From contig CACKRJ010000007.1 in the NCBI GenBank assembly GCA_902602595.1, forward strand, positions 1-64,000: DNA of 64,000 nt, written 5' to 3'. Position 1 is the stretch's first letter. Each line of letters opens with the position of its first letter. Positions 7,754 through 16,464 of the stretch are shown piece after piece. The DNA comes from an uncultured SAR86 cluster bacterium (GTDB lineage: Bacteria > Pseudomonadota > Gammaproteobacteria > Magnimaribacterales > D2472). The notes beneath the pieces are model-generated. The model saw only the letters and a list, made by a program, of their open reading frames with translations, was not told the origin of the DNA and made no database searches. Both the position numbers and the translations under genes were made by a program.

Positions 7754-9562
7754 TTAATAGCCAGCTTTCTCAGAATTAATGGTTTGCAACCATTCATTAT
7801 CCAAAGCCTCGTAATTGCTCGAGTTGGGTTTAAGACAGTAAATGGGATCTGTAACTTTGCTAATATCAAATGCTTCGTTTCTTAAATCATTTTTCTTCAA
7901 CTTAAAGGTTCCAGTGGTATCCATTTCTTGAATAATTCTTATAAACAATGGGCGTGCGTACTTAGGAAGGCTGCTATCAACGTATGCTGAAAAAGCTTGC
8001 CAATCGAAACTCCCTGCATCTTCAAGGCTGAAAGCTGCCATACCAGCTCTTCCCTCACAACCAGGAATTTGCACTCCATAGACATTAGACATGTTAACGT
8101 CCTTGTAACCATTTAATATTTCACCGACCTCATTGGTTGAAACATTCTCTGATTTCCATCTAAAGGTATCACCCACTCTGTCAACAAATTGATAATGCGT
8201 TTTACCCAGCGCATAACCAACATCAACTGTCTTGATCAAATCTCCGGTATTAAACCAAGCGTCTCCCTCTTCAAAAACATCTCTTAGAATTTTCTTTTCA
8301 GTTGCCTGCGCATCTGTGTACCCATTAAAAACAGAATTCGGACCGATCCTAACAATCAATAGACCTGGATCATGAGTCAAGATTTTTTTACAGAAACCAT
8401 CATCGCATTTTAAAATTTCATCTTCAGCCACGTCATACTCAATAAGAGAAACATCGGCGTTTGTCATCCCGATGGTTTTATCCTTATTTAGCAAGTTCAT
8501 AAACAAAGCGTTTCCTTCACTTGCTCCATAAATTTCAACAATTCTATTAACCCCAAATCTATTCTTAAAAATATCCCAAACATCTGGTCTAAGCCCGTTT
8601 CCAACCATTACTTTGAGAGGGTTATTTTGCTCAGCTGGGGTGGGGTCTGTATTAGCCAAATATCTGCAAAGCTCGCCAATGTATACAAGTGCAGTTGTAT
8701 TATATTTTTGTACTTCATCCCAAAAAGAGGAAGCAGAAAATTTTCTTTTGATAAATGTTGATGCTCCTGCTTGAACAACTGCGCATATACCTAACATCAA
8801 GCCAGTTGAATGATATAACGGTAAACTATTATGCATACAGTCTGTTTCGTTGATTCTGTAACCAGCTATTTTAATGTTCACTGAAGCAGCCATCAGTTTT
8901 TGATTAGGGCAAATCGCAGCCTTTGGAACGCCCGTGGTTCCTGAGGTAAATATATAGCAGGCCACATCTTTTATCCTTACTGCATTTGTTTCTTCTAAAT
9001 TCTCATCGTCAGAAAGATCTATTTGAGCTTTAAGATCAATTGCCCAATCTGGCAAAGAGTATTGATCAGTATCTTCAGCCCATAAAAAATCTTCTTGTTT
9101 TGTGATGTTAATTTGATTTAAAACATTCTCTAGAGGTTCGGCTCTTTCAGCACCCACTATGCATTTCACTGCATCAGAAGAATTAATGCAATGAATCAAT
9201 GGGTCGCCCGTTAAGCTAGTATTAATTAAAACAGCTATTGCGCCAATTTTATTTAAGGCCAACAATGAAATGAGAAAACTTGGGCGATTCTCCATAAATA
9301 AAACCACTCTATCTCCATGTTTTACACCAGTTGAAACTAGGTACCTTGCCAAGCTGTTAGCTGCTTTGTTTGTTCGATCATATGTCCACATTTCATCTTC
9401 AAAATACAAAAAAGGCCTTTCAGAGAATTTCTCAGTTGCAGCCTGAAATATATGAGCTAGTGAACCTGGATCTTCAGGGTCTGGAAATTTATAACGCATG
9501 ACTGGAATTAAATATCTCAGTTCGCCTAAAACTCGAAAAAACTCTATAACTCTTTTTAACAA
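7754..9562 (-). CDS. FATP-type long/very-long-chain acyl-CoA synthetase
   Basis: The product is 602 residues of the ANL adenylate-forming superfamily. The P-loop CYIFTSGTTGVPKAA, the segment VMVGNGLRPDVWDIFKNRFG, EIYGASEGN and the family signature DRVGDTFRWKSENVSTNEVG identify the fatty-acid-transport-protein/FadD6-like branch. These enzymes activate long fatty acids, or sterol side-chain acids, to CoA thioesters with ATP, often at the membrane. The frame begins with TTG at 9562, and a strong GGGGGG ribosome binding site at 9570-9575 supports that start. It is the promoter-proximal gene of the minus-strand run, which suggests the operon handles CoA-activated lipids. The substrate is unknown. 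Confidence 0.9.
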   Translation of the reverse strand: MLKRVIEFFRVLGELRYLIPVMRYKFPDPEDPGSLAHIFQAATEKFSERPFLYFEDEMWTYDRTNKAANSLARYLVSTGVKHGDRVVLFMENRPSFLISLLALNKIGAIAVLINTSLTGDPLIHCINSSDAVKCIVGAERAEPLENVLNQINITKQEDFLWAEDTDQYSLPDWAIDLKAQIDLSDDENLEETNAVRIKDVACYIFTSGTTGVPKAAICPNQKLMAASVNIKIAGYRINETDCMHNSLPLYHSTGLMLGICAVVQAGASTFIKRKFSASSFWDEVQKYNTTALVYIGELCRYLANTDPTPAEQNNPLKVMVGNGLRPDVWDIFKNRFGVNRIVEIYGASEGNALFMNLLNKDKTIGMTNADVSLIEYDVAEDEILKCDDGFCKKILTHDPGLLIVRIGPNSVFNGYTDAQATEKKILRDVFEEGDAWFNTGDLIKTVDVGYALGKTHYQFVDRVGDTFRWKSENVSTNEVGEILNGYKDVNMSNVYGVQIPGCEGRAGMAAFSLEDAGSFDWQAFSAYVDSSLPKYARPLFIRIIQEMDTTGTFKLKKNDLRNEAFDISKVTDPIYCLKPNSSNYEALDNEWLQTINSEKAGY

Positions 9563-9584
9563 AATTATCCCCCCGGATATTTAA

Positions 9585-9612
9585 TCTATAAGTTAGATAA
9601 GACCAGAACTAA
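9585..9612 (-). promoter_or_regulatory. Candidate sigma70 promoter for the acyl-CoA synthetase operon
   Basis: Reading the minus strand, TTAGTT at 9612-9607 and TATAGA at 9590-9585 are separated by 16 bases. The predicted start lies about 16 bases before the TTG start codon and leaves the GGGGGG ribosome binding site intact. The match to consensus is moderate. Confidence 0.4.
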
Positions 9613-9635
9613 GATTCTATCAAATAAGAACATCA

Positions 9636-9668
9636 TTAGTCATAAATTAAGAATTTACTTATGACTAA
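9636..9668. promoter_or_regulatory. 33-bp inverted repeat, candidate operator
   Basis: Two perfect 10-base arms, TTAGTCATAA at 9636-9645 and TTATGACTAA at 9659-9668, flank a 13-base centre that is itself nearly symmetric (TAA/TTA at 9648-9650 and 9655-9657). It lies between two divergent genes and upstream of both candidate promoters, at about -60 to -70 from each. No T-run follows, so it is not a standard terminator. A binding site for a dimeric regulator serving both genes is the likely meaning. No regulator gene is adjacent. Confidence 0.55.
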
Positions 9669-9701
9669 ATTACTAAAAAACTATCGGAGTGCAGAAATAT
9701 A

Positions 9702-9730
9702 TTGATTTAATCTAAAGGTATTCTTATTAT
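9702..9730 (+). promoter_or_regulatory. Candidate sigma70 promoter for the divergent GST-fold gene
   Basis: TTGATT at 9702-9707 and TATTAT at 9725-9730 are 17 bases apart, a good consensus arrangement. The predicted leader is about 27 bases before the ATG at 9764. No obvious Shine-Dalgarno is seen there. The rest of 9563-9763 holds no gene. Confidence 0.5.
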
Positions 9731-9763
9731 CAAATTTATCTTTGAAATTATTTCTCAAATCAA

Positions 9764-10612
9764 ATGAATGTTAAAGTTTATGGCTTCAATCACTCACCCT
9801 GGGTTCAAGCTGTTTTACTTACACTGCATGATAAAAAAATTGAGCATACTTTATACATAAGCCCTCCACTTGAGATTTTTAAAAAGTGGGGAGTTTACAT
9901 GCCAGCGGTTTCTATAAATGATGAGGCATGGGAAACAGAATCATCAGAGATCATGGCAAAAATTGGCCTTAAGCCAATTTCCACAAATGACTTAAAAGCA
10001 ATTCAAGATACCTGGTTAGGTGTTCAACACAGGCCAAATAATCCAATGCGTTTTTTTACAGCCTTTTCAAAAGCTGGAGATACATCATCATCTTTAATGT
10101 TACGTTCTGCCAATAATTTCATATTAAGTTTTATAGCTTGTTACATGTTTTTATTAATAAATTTTGTAAAACTTAAACTAAAACCAAAAGATCCAAAAAG
10201 TTTTGGTGATCAATTTATATGTTGGGAGGAAAAACTCAAAACCTCAAAAGAAAAATTCATTGACGGAGAAGAACCTGGCATCAGGGATATGCTTTTATTT
10301 GGAGTGATCCAATGTCACTCCAGCATTCCTGTGCCGCCCCTATTTTCTCTTGAAAATGATGAGAGATTAACAGGTATAAGAAATTGGATTGGGATAATGC
10401 AAAAAAGATTTGAGGATTATCCTCATTTATACTCTGGTAAATTTTTTGAACCAAATAAGCCACATCCCAAATCTACTGATATTTTTCAGCAATTAATATT
10501 TTTTTTGGGAGTATTTTTAATTTTATTGGCAGCTCCAGTAATAATTCCTTTTATGATATTCCTAATGCGAAGAGTCCCTCGCAAAAGTCAAAGCTTTCCA
10601 TCCTCAAACTAG
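9764..10612 (+). CDS. Membrane-anchored GST-fold protein
   Basis: The product is 282 residues. Residues 1-70 look like a thioredoxin-like GST N-domain: VKVYGFNHSPWVQAVLLTLH, the proline loop at VYMPAVSINDEAW and ETESSEIMAKIG. A hydrophobic stretch lies at about 118-135 and a strong membrane segment at about 242-268, followed by a basic RRVPRKSQ tail. This pattern suggests a tail-anchored protein whose GST-like domain faces the cytoplasm. The family is not certain. It is divergent from the acyl-CoA synthetase operon and probably shares its control region. It ends one base before the convergent astB stop. Confidence 0.68.
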   Translation: MNVKVYGFNHSPWVQAVLLTLHDKKIEHTLYISPPLEIFKKWGVYMPAVSINDEAWETESSEIMAKIGLKPISTNDLKAIQDTWLGVQHRPNNPMRFFTAFSKAGDTSSSLMLRSANNFILSFIACYMFLLINFVKLKLKPKDPKSFGDQFICWEEKLKTSKEKFIDGEEPGIRDMLLFGVIQCHSSIPVPPLFSLENDERLTGIRNWIGIMQKRFEDYPHLYSGKFFEPNKPHPKSTDIFQQLIFFLGVFLILLAAPVIIPFMIFLMRRVPRKSQSFPSSN

Positions 10613-10613
10613 A

Positions 10614-11939
10614 TTAAAACTTTTGAAAATCATAGATATTACCCAAATCTAATAATTGAGTTAACTCGTCTAAAAATCTATAAGATTCTTGAACTAGATT
10701 ATTATCTAGCAAGTCTGCTGGATTAAGTTTGTCCCTATAATGTTTTGTCACGAGCGCTCTCAAATCCATGAGTTTTTTTGGTGTAAGCAAAAATTTTTTA
10801 TTGATCTGGTCAAACTCATCATTATTGACTACGGTTTTAAATCTTAAGCAGGCTGGCCCTCCTCCGTTCATCATGCTTTGGCGAATATCAACAAATTCAA
10901 TATGCTTTATGGGTGAGGAAGATTTAATTTCTTCTAGCCATCGCATGCAGTTAATATGATTTTGAACCTCTTCTGGCAGTAACATCATCATCTCATTATT
11001 CTTAACGGTAATTAATTGTGAGTTAAGCAAATAACTTGATACCAGGTCATCGAGAGAAATATCTTCAGAAAAAATTTCAATGGGGTTAAAGCCTTTCACA
11101 TGATCCTTCAGTTGGTGCAATACTCTCTCTAATTCAACTCTATCTGCAAAGGCTTCTTGATGAAAAATAAAAACCTCTTCGTTAGCTAGGCTCACAATAT
11201 CATTATGAAAGCTGCCTGAACTAATGGCTTGTTCGTTTTGTTTTAAAAACATCACTCTATCAGGATCAAGTTGATGTTGGATTGAAACCGCTTGAGAGAT
11301 TTCTTCTGCTTGGCGAGCAATGATACCTTGATGAACTTCAAATGCAGAGCTTCCATAGACAAAAATCTGAAAGCCCGGTTTGAGATGCTGAGCACTCACT
11401 CTAAGATGATTTGCGGCACCCTCGTCACCATATCCTGAAATATTTTCAATTGGGTCATGCACCTCAGCAACTCCTCCAAACATAAGTTCTAATTGAGTCT
11501 TTGTAAATTCATGTTCAATGGAACGGTGAAACATGGAATTTAAATTGGCTGGGGTAATATGAATGTTTTGATCATAGCTATCAATACTTGGAGAAAAAGT
11601 TGCTGCATTGGCCGCCCACATTGAGGAGGCAGAATAAACATTTTTTAATAAAGCTGGATTTTGTTTAGCTGCTCGATTGATCACCTCTTCATCTGTGCCG
11701 CCAAATCCAAGAGTTCTAAGAATCTTTAAGTGTGGGCGCTCATGAGGTAAGAAAAATCCCTGTGGAATTCCTTGGTCCATAATGAGCCTCATTTTATCAA
11801 GGCCCTGCAATGCTGCGGCTTGAGGATTTGAAGTTTGATTGAGGTGTTTTTGTGAGGCTAAATTACCATGAGATAAGCCAGCATAGTTGTGAGTAGGACC
11901 AATTAAACCATCAAAATTAATCTCCCCTGAAAAAGTCAT
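10614..11939 (-). CDS. astB: N-succinylarginine dihydrolase
   Basis: This is the second enzyme of the arginine succinyltransferase pathway. It converts N2-succinylarginine to succinylornithine, releasing ammonia and CO2. The product is 441 residues, the normal length. It starts with the signature NFDGLIGPTHNYAGLSHGN and has IMDQGIPQGFFLPHERP, GDEGAANHLR, ISSGSFHNDIVSLAN (region of the catalytic His) and MNGGGPACLRFK with the nucleophile-type Cys. The ATG follows the astD stop directly (TAGATG), so expression is coupled. Confidence 0.97.
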   Translation of the reverse strand: MTFSGEINFDGLIGPTHNYAGLSHGNLASQKHLNQTSNPQAAALQGLDKMRLIMDQGIPQGFFLPHERPHLKILRTLGFGGTDEEVINRAAKQNPALLKNVYSASSMWAANAATFSPSIDSYDQNIHITPANLNSMFHRSIEHEFTKTQLELMFGGVAEVHDPIENISGYGDEGAANHLRVSAQHLKPGFQIFVYGSSAFEVHQGIIARQAEEISQAVSIQHQLDPDRVMFLKQNEQAISSGSFHNDIVSLANEEVFIFHQEAFADRVELERVLHQLKDHVKGFNPIEIFSEDISLDDLVSSYLLNSQLITVKNNEMMMLLPEEVQNHINCMRWLEEIKSSSPIKHIEFVDIRQSMMNGGGPACLRFKTVVNNDEFDQINKKFLLTPKKLMDLRALVTKHYRDKLNPADLLDNNLVQESYRFLDELTQLLDLGNIYDFQKF

Positions 11940-13349
11940 CTATAGTTTTTTGATAATTGATGCCTTCGGCCATGCACAATAGTCTGCAGCATAAAAACCT
12001 GCAGGTCTAAGGTTTCCACTTCTACCTATCCCGCCAAATGGAAAGGCTCCGGATGCACCCGTTGTAGTTGAATTAAAATTAATGATGCCTGCATTAATTC
12101 TTTGTGAAAATCCTTTAAATAATTTCTCATTGTCTGAAATAAGTCCTGCTGCCAAACCATATTTTGTATTATTTGCTTCTGCTATAGCATCATCAAAGTT
12201 ATCTGCAAGATACACCTGCAGCATAGGACCAAAGTTTTCTTCATCATAAGATTTCTTCATCCCTGTAATATTAATTAAACTAGGCGTCACCAGATTATAT
12301 GAACCTCTAACTTTTCGTGCCTTAAGAATAGTTTTAGCGCCCAGCTTAATTAGCTTATCCTGAAATCTTAAAAATCCCTCAGTGGCTTTGGGTGAGATTA
12401 ATGGGCCGTAGTAAAGATCTGATTCATCTGAATATGAAAGCGATTGAATCCTCTGCTTCAATTTAGCTAAGATTTTCTTGCCATTATTAGTATTGGGAAG
12501 AATCAGGCGACGAGCACAAGTACAGCGTTGGCCAGATGAAATAAATGCAGATTCAAAAATAAGATTTACTGCGGTATTAATTTTTTGAGTCGACCAAACC
12601 ACCAATGGATTATTGCCCCCTAATTCTAATGCAAGGATTTTCTCTGGGTAATCAGCCATGATTTTATTAATTTGTTTGCCAACTTTATAGCTACCAGTAA
12701 AAAGAAGTCCCTTGTTTAGAGGATGCTTGCAAAGACCCTGGACTATGTCTTTGCCTCCATGAATCATATTAATCACACCAGACGGTAATCCCGCTTTATC
12801 CCATAGCATCATCATGTACTCTGCAACCATAGGGGTCGACTCACTTGGCTTATAAACAATCGTATTTCCAGCAATAAGTGCTGGAGTGATGTGCCCATTG
12901 GGTAGATGTAATGGGAAGTTAAATGGTCCCACAACCGACATGACGCCATGGGATGCATGTTGAAGACTTGTCTGCATGACGCCGAGAGAATTTCTTTCAA
13001 AACCTGTGCGTTTTTTATACGCAAGAATTGAATTATTAAGCTTGGCCAAAGTTGCAGTAACCTCAGAAGCAGCATCAGCATGAGTTTTACCGGTTTCTGT
13101 TGAAATAAGCTTAGTCATTGGCAACTTATTCTTTTCAAGCAAAGCATAAAATTTTCTAATAATTTTTATTCTTGTTTGGATCGATTCAGTCGACCATCTA
13201 TCATGACTCTTGTATGCAGTATTCATTGCTGCATTTAGTTGAGATGCATTCGCAAAATTGCCCTCCCAAACTATCTCACCCGTCAAAGGGTTAATGGATT
13301 TAAATGGCTTACCTTTACCCGAGAACCATTGATTTTGCATGTAAAGCAT
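11940..13349 (-). CDS. astD: N-succinylglutamate 5-semialdehyde dehydrogenase
   Basis: The product is 469 residues of the aldehyde dehydrogenase superfamily, with the AstD-type start of family length. Motifs include VVGPFNFPLHLPNGHI, the general-base Glu in LALELGGNNPLVV, and the catalytic Cys in SSGQRCTCARRL. The C-terminal GASGAFPFGGIGRSGN is typical. It oxidises succinylglutamic semialdehyde to succinylglutamate with NAD. The start overlaps the astA stop as TAATG, and the stop abuts astB. An ATG three codons into the protein is an alternative start. Confidence 0.94.
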   Translation of the reverse strand: MLYMQNQWFSGKGKPFKSINPLTGEIVWEGNFANASQLNAAMNTAYKSHDRWSTESIQTRIKIIRKFYALLEKNKLPMTKLISTETGKTHADAASEVTATLAKLNNSILAYKKRTGFERNSLGVMQTSLQHASHGVMSVVGPFNFPLHLPNGHITPALIAGNTIVYKPSESTPMVAEYMMMLWDKAGLPSGVINMIHGGKDIVQGLCKHPLNKGLLFTGSYKVGKQINKIMADYPEKILALELGGNNPLVVWSTQKINTAVNLIFESAFISSGQRCTCARRLILPNTNNGKKILAKLKQRIQSLSYSDESDLYYGPLISPKATEGFLRFQDKLIKLGAKTILKARKVRGSYNLVTPSLINITGMKKSYDEENFGPMLQVYLADNFDDAIAEANNTKYGLAAGLISDNEKLFKGFSQRINAGIINFNSTTTGASGAFPFGGIGRSGNLRPAGFYAADYCAWPKASIIKKL

Positions 13350-14353
13350 TAGTTAACCTGCGCTAGAGAGCCTGACTTTAAATTCAAAGCTTTTGCTACT
13401 TTGGCTGAAATGAATAGCTCCTTCTTGTCTTTATCAAAAGTATAATTTTCTTTGACCACGGCAAAAGCATCAATGGATGGATTCGCGATAAAACCAAATC
13501 GATCAAAATTAATGTTTCTTTTAATCACAATGGGAAATAATTTTGCAGATTTGACCAAGGGAATATCTTTAATTTTTGCTTCCAGGCATGGTCCTCCATC
13601 TAAGACATCGATCAAACCATTGGGTCTAAAACTTTGCTTTCTAAGCAATGAATATGCAGGCATAGCATTAGGGTGGGGTTTGCCAATAACTCTTTGTACT
13701 TTTTTCGGCATATGCTCAATGATGAAAGGATATTTGGGAATAGATTCCATAATAAAGTGATTATCTATATAGCTAATTTCATCTGCTTTAAAAAAATCAA
13801 GATTAAAAAAAGTTTTACTGAATGAATTCCAAAAATAGGACTCATCTTTAGCATTTTTAAAACCTCTAATTTCAACAAAAAGCTTGGGATCAAACCGTTG
13901 TTGATGAGCAGACATGAAAATAAACCTTGAAAAAGAAAGAAGTGAACCTCGCCCCTTCCCTCGGAAAGCCGGCTTAAGAAATAAAGTTCCTAGTTCAGAA
14001 TAAGGCTGCTTGCATAGATGAAGAGACAGCACATCCAAGTCCTTAGTAAAATTTAAGGATTTAGATTCAAGCTGTGAAATAGACTTCTTAAAAAAAACAG
14101 AAGGTTTCTTCAGCGACACAGAGGTATAAATGGCTGATAACCCGACTATACGACTATTATCTTCGAGCACAAATAAATAACTATCTTGATTTGGCTTCTT
14201 GGATTTTTTATTTTGAGATCTTTCTGACCACAAAATTCTTTCTTTAATCTCTTTAGGTGTTTTTGGCATGGTGGTCATACCTTTGCCAGAATGCTTGACC
14301 AAATGCTCAACACTTTTAAAATCCGAATTTTTTACAAGCCTTACAACTTTCAT
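13349..14353 (-). CDS. astA: Arginine N-succinyltransferase
   Basis: This is the first enzyme of the AST pathway, transferring succinyl from succinyl-CoA to arginine. The product is 334 residues, about family length. It starts MKVVRLVKNSDFKSVEHLV and shows the GKGMTTMPKTPKEIKERILW segment, the acetyltransferase-like ELGTLFLKPAFRGKGRGSLL, and GLIDVLDGGPCLEAKIKDIP, all typical of AstA. It is the promoter-proximal gene of astA-astD-astB. There is no Shine-Dalgarno in front of the ATG, but an extended -10 box ends six bases upstream, so the mRNA may be leaderless. The pathway's astC and astE are not in the window. Confidence 0.96.
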   Translation of the reverse strand: MKVVRLVKNSDFKSVEHLVKHSGKGMTTMPKTPKEIKERILWSERSQNKKSKKPNQDSYLFVLEDNSRIVGLSAIYTSVSLKKPSVFFKKSISQLESKSLNFTKDLDVLSLHLCKQPYSELGTLFLKPAFRGKGRGSLLSFSRFIFMSAHQQRFDPKLFVEIRGFKNAKDESYFWNSFSKTFFNLDFFKADEISYIDNHFIMESIPKYPFIIEHMPKKVQRVIGKPHPNAMPAYSLLRKQSFRPNGLIDVLDGGPCLEAKIKDIPLVKSAKLFPIVIKRNINFDRFGFIANPSIDAFAVVKENYTFDKDKKELFISAKVAKALNLKSGSLAQVN

Positions 14354-14359
14354 GGAGTT

Positions 14360-14368
14360 ATTATAGCA
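14360..14368 (-). promoter_or_regulatory. Extended -10 promoter of astADB, probably leaderless
   Basis: On the minus strand the sequence TGCTATAAT (extended -10) ends six bases before the astA ATG. Transcription would then start at or next to the A of the ATG. No good -35 is seen, as is usual with extended -10 elements. There is no ribosome binding site in the six bases between. Confidence 0.55.
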
Positions 14369-14410
14369 ACTATAGGCTCTGGGGAGAGGAGACTTGGATT
14401 GAATAAACCG

Positions 14411-15280
14411 TTACTTCAATTTAGAAACAATTTCATAAAAAAATTTTTCCATACCTTCAATCTTTTGATCCAATGGAGCATCATTCATCGTTCCATAGAG
14501 CATCCATGGATATGTGGTCACAGTCGTAACGCCTAAATCTTTCATTTGTCCAAAACCTTCAAGGCTAAAAGCATCCCAGCAACTAAAGCAAATAAATTCA
14601 TAATTTTCTTTGGGAGGTAGCTCTTGTCTTTTTTCATTTAATTTTGCCATCAAGGCTTCGAGTTCACTCAAACTGTGCATATCTGAAATCCATCCATCAT
14701 GCCTTGCTGCTCTATTGAGAGCTGGCTCTGAAAAGCCGCCAACATAGATAGGAATATTTGTTTTTGGTGCAGGCAACATCTCTAATTTTTTAAAATTAAA
14801 AAACTGGCCTTGAAACTCCACCATCTCTCCCGACCAAAGTAACTTCATAATTTCGAGCATTTCATCAGCTCGGGCTCCTCTTCGTCGGAACTCTTGGCCG
14901 CCTGCTTCAAATTCTTCTGGCATCCATCCCATGCCTATTCCAAGATCAAACCTTCCATTGGAAACTGCATCGAGAGTAGATACTTCTTTAGCTACTCTGA
15001 GTGGATTTCTAGCCGGAAGAACATAGACACTAGTGTAGAATCTAATATTTTTCGTAGCCCCAGCAAGAAAAGATAATGAATTTATAGGGTCAGGCCAATC
15101 AGTGCCCTGTTCCCACCTAACACTTCCGTCATCCGTGTAAGGGTAAGGAACTGAAAAATCTTCTGGGTGAATTAAATGATCTGAGACGGCAAGAAAATCA
15201 TACCCAATCTCATCAGCAGCTACGCCCAATGGTTTTATTTCATCCATTGGTAACATTGATAGAGGTATTGCAAATTTCAT
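14411..15280 (-). CDS. Luciferase-like (LLM class) flavin/F420-type oxidoreductase
   Basis: The product is 289 residues from the ATG at 15280, which overlaps the upstream stop as ATGA. A TTG at 15307 would extend it without similarity. The TIM-barrel LLM fold shows MKFAIPLSMLPMDEIKPLG, DFLAVSDHLIHPEDF, the segment FYTSVYVLPARNPLRVAKEV and FDLGIGMGWMPEEFEAGG, and PIYVGGFSEPALNRAARHDG. This corresponds to the LLM group annotated as TIGR03619-like. Such enzymes oxidise small organics with FMN or F420. Without evidence of F420 biosynthesis in this window, FMN is as likely. Its pairing with a HupE-type gene is unexplained. Confidence 0.86.
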   Translation of the reverse strand: MKFAIPLSMLPMDEIKPLGVAADEIGYDFLAVSDHLIHPEDFSVPYPYTDDGSVRWEQGTDWPDPINSLSFLAGATKNIRFYTSVYVLPARNPLRVAKEVSTLDAVSNGRFDLGIGMGWMPEEFEAGGQEFRRRGARADEMLEIMKLLWSGEMVEFQGQFFNFKKLEMLPAPKTNIPIYVGGFSEPALNRAARHDGWISDMHSLSELEALMAKLNEKRQELPPKENYEFICFSCWDAFSLEGFGQMKDLGVTTVTTYPWMLYGTMNDAPLDQKIEGMEKFFYEIVSKLK

Positions 15281-16464
15281 ATTCCCATAGCTCTGGTAAC
15301 AAACCAAAAAGTTCCCATAGAGAATACTACAGCACCCGTAAAATTATGAATAGAACCGTAATAAGATTGAGAAAAATAATGTTTTGCTAATGCGAACAAT
15401 CCAAGTATTGCAAAAGCTACGGCTAACTGACCCAACTCAACCCCAAGATTGAAGCTTAAGATTATTTGCCACAATCTTTCTTGAGGGATGCCAACTTCTG
15501 CAATTGAGGAAGCAAATCCAAGTCCATGAATTAATCCAAAAAATACAGTGATCATTAAAGGAATCCATGGAGAAGAATAATGATGCGTTAGGCTTAGATA
15601 GACTGTCAAAAATAATGCTAAACCTAATATTAATAAAGGCTCTAAGACTCCAAATATCGCCAATGGAGATAATGCGATAGAGCCAAATATCAAATATTTA
15701 ATCACCTTATCAAATTCATAATGATGCTTAAAAAACTTTTCAAAAGCTAAAAGTAATATTGAAAATCCTATTAAAATCTCAACCATTTCTGAGTGCACTC
15801 TCAAAACATTCATAGCGCCAAGACCAAGAGTTAAGCTGTGTCCGATAGTAAATCCAGTAATTGCTATAACAAGATTTCTGCCTTGAAACAACAGAATGAG
15901 GCCCAGTAAAAATGCTAGATGATCCCAGCCACTCAGGATATGCTCAATACCTGAAATTAAATAACCCCAATAGGAGCTTTGATTTCTGTTAGATTGAGAT
16001 AAAGAATTGATCTGCCAAAGATCAGTTTGACTTGCAAACATAAATTCAGGAATTGTTTCACCATCTATAACCCCTCTAGCAATATGGGTATGAGTAACCC
16101 CTAGGTCTTGAAATAAAGAAATTGAGACATTGGATGGCAGTGTAGAGCACTGAAAATCCCAATAAAATTTTAAAACGCCAGCAGCATTGTTTTCATTGAA
16201 CTCAACTGGTTGATTTAGCTTGCATGTATCTCCAAGGAAAATTGCATCGCCCAAATAATTTGTAAAATCTTCATATGATTGAAATTTTACACCTGGATTT
16301 AAAGCTTCAAAAATACCCTGCTTAATTGTCCCCGTGATCCTAACCTCAACTCCACTCTCAAGGTTGAGAAAATGAAACTTTGAATAAGATTCGCTACGAT
16401 TATGAGCTTCCAGAGGCATGAAGAGCTGAAAGAGAAATAAAAGTAAAAGTTTTTTAGAGGTCAT
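15277..16464 (-). CDS. HupE/UreJ-like membrane protein with large N-terminal extracytoplasmic domain
   Basis: The product is 395 residues. A signal peptide (about 1-20, ending PLEAHN) is followed by about 150 residues of soluble extracytoplasmic domain. The remaining part has six or more membrane segments. The signatures GIEHILSGWDHLAFLLGLIL, TIGHSLTLGLGAMNVL and FFGLIHGLGFASSIAEVG carry the conserved histidines of the HupE/UreJ family, which is linked to nickel or metal uptake in hydrogenase and urease clusters. No hydrogenase or urease gene is nearby. The start overlaps the preceding acetyltransferase/isomerase gene by 11 bases, so the two products are made together. Confidence 0.83.
   Translation of the reverse strand: MTSKKLLLLFLFQLFMPLEAHNRSESYSKFHFLNLESGVEVRITGTIKQGIFEALNPGVKFQSYEDFTNYLGDAIFLGDTCKLNQPVEFNENNAAGVLKFYWDFQCSTLPSNVSISLFQDLGVTHTHIARGVIDGETIPEFMFASQTDLWQINSLSQSNRNQSSYWGYLISGIEHILSGWDHLAFLLGLILLFQGRNLVIAITGFTIGHSLTLGLGAMNVLRVHSEMVEILIGFSILLLAFEKFFKHHYEFDKVIKYLIFGSIALSPLAIFGVLEPLLILGLALFLTVYLSLTHHYSSPWIPLMITVFFGLIHGLGFASSIAEVGIPQERLWQIILSFNLGVELGQLAVAFAILGLFALAKHYFSQSYYGSIHNFTGAVVFSMGTFWFVTRAMGI

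Noticed and set aside
9636-9668. Intrinsic terminator
   Set aside because: The inverted repeat lies between divergent starts, has no T-run on either side and a 13-base loop, so an operator is more likely.
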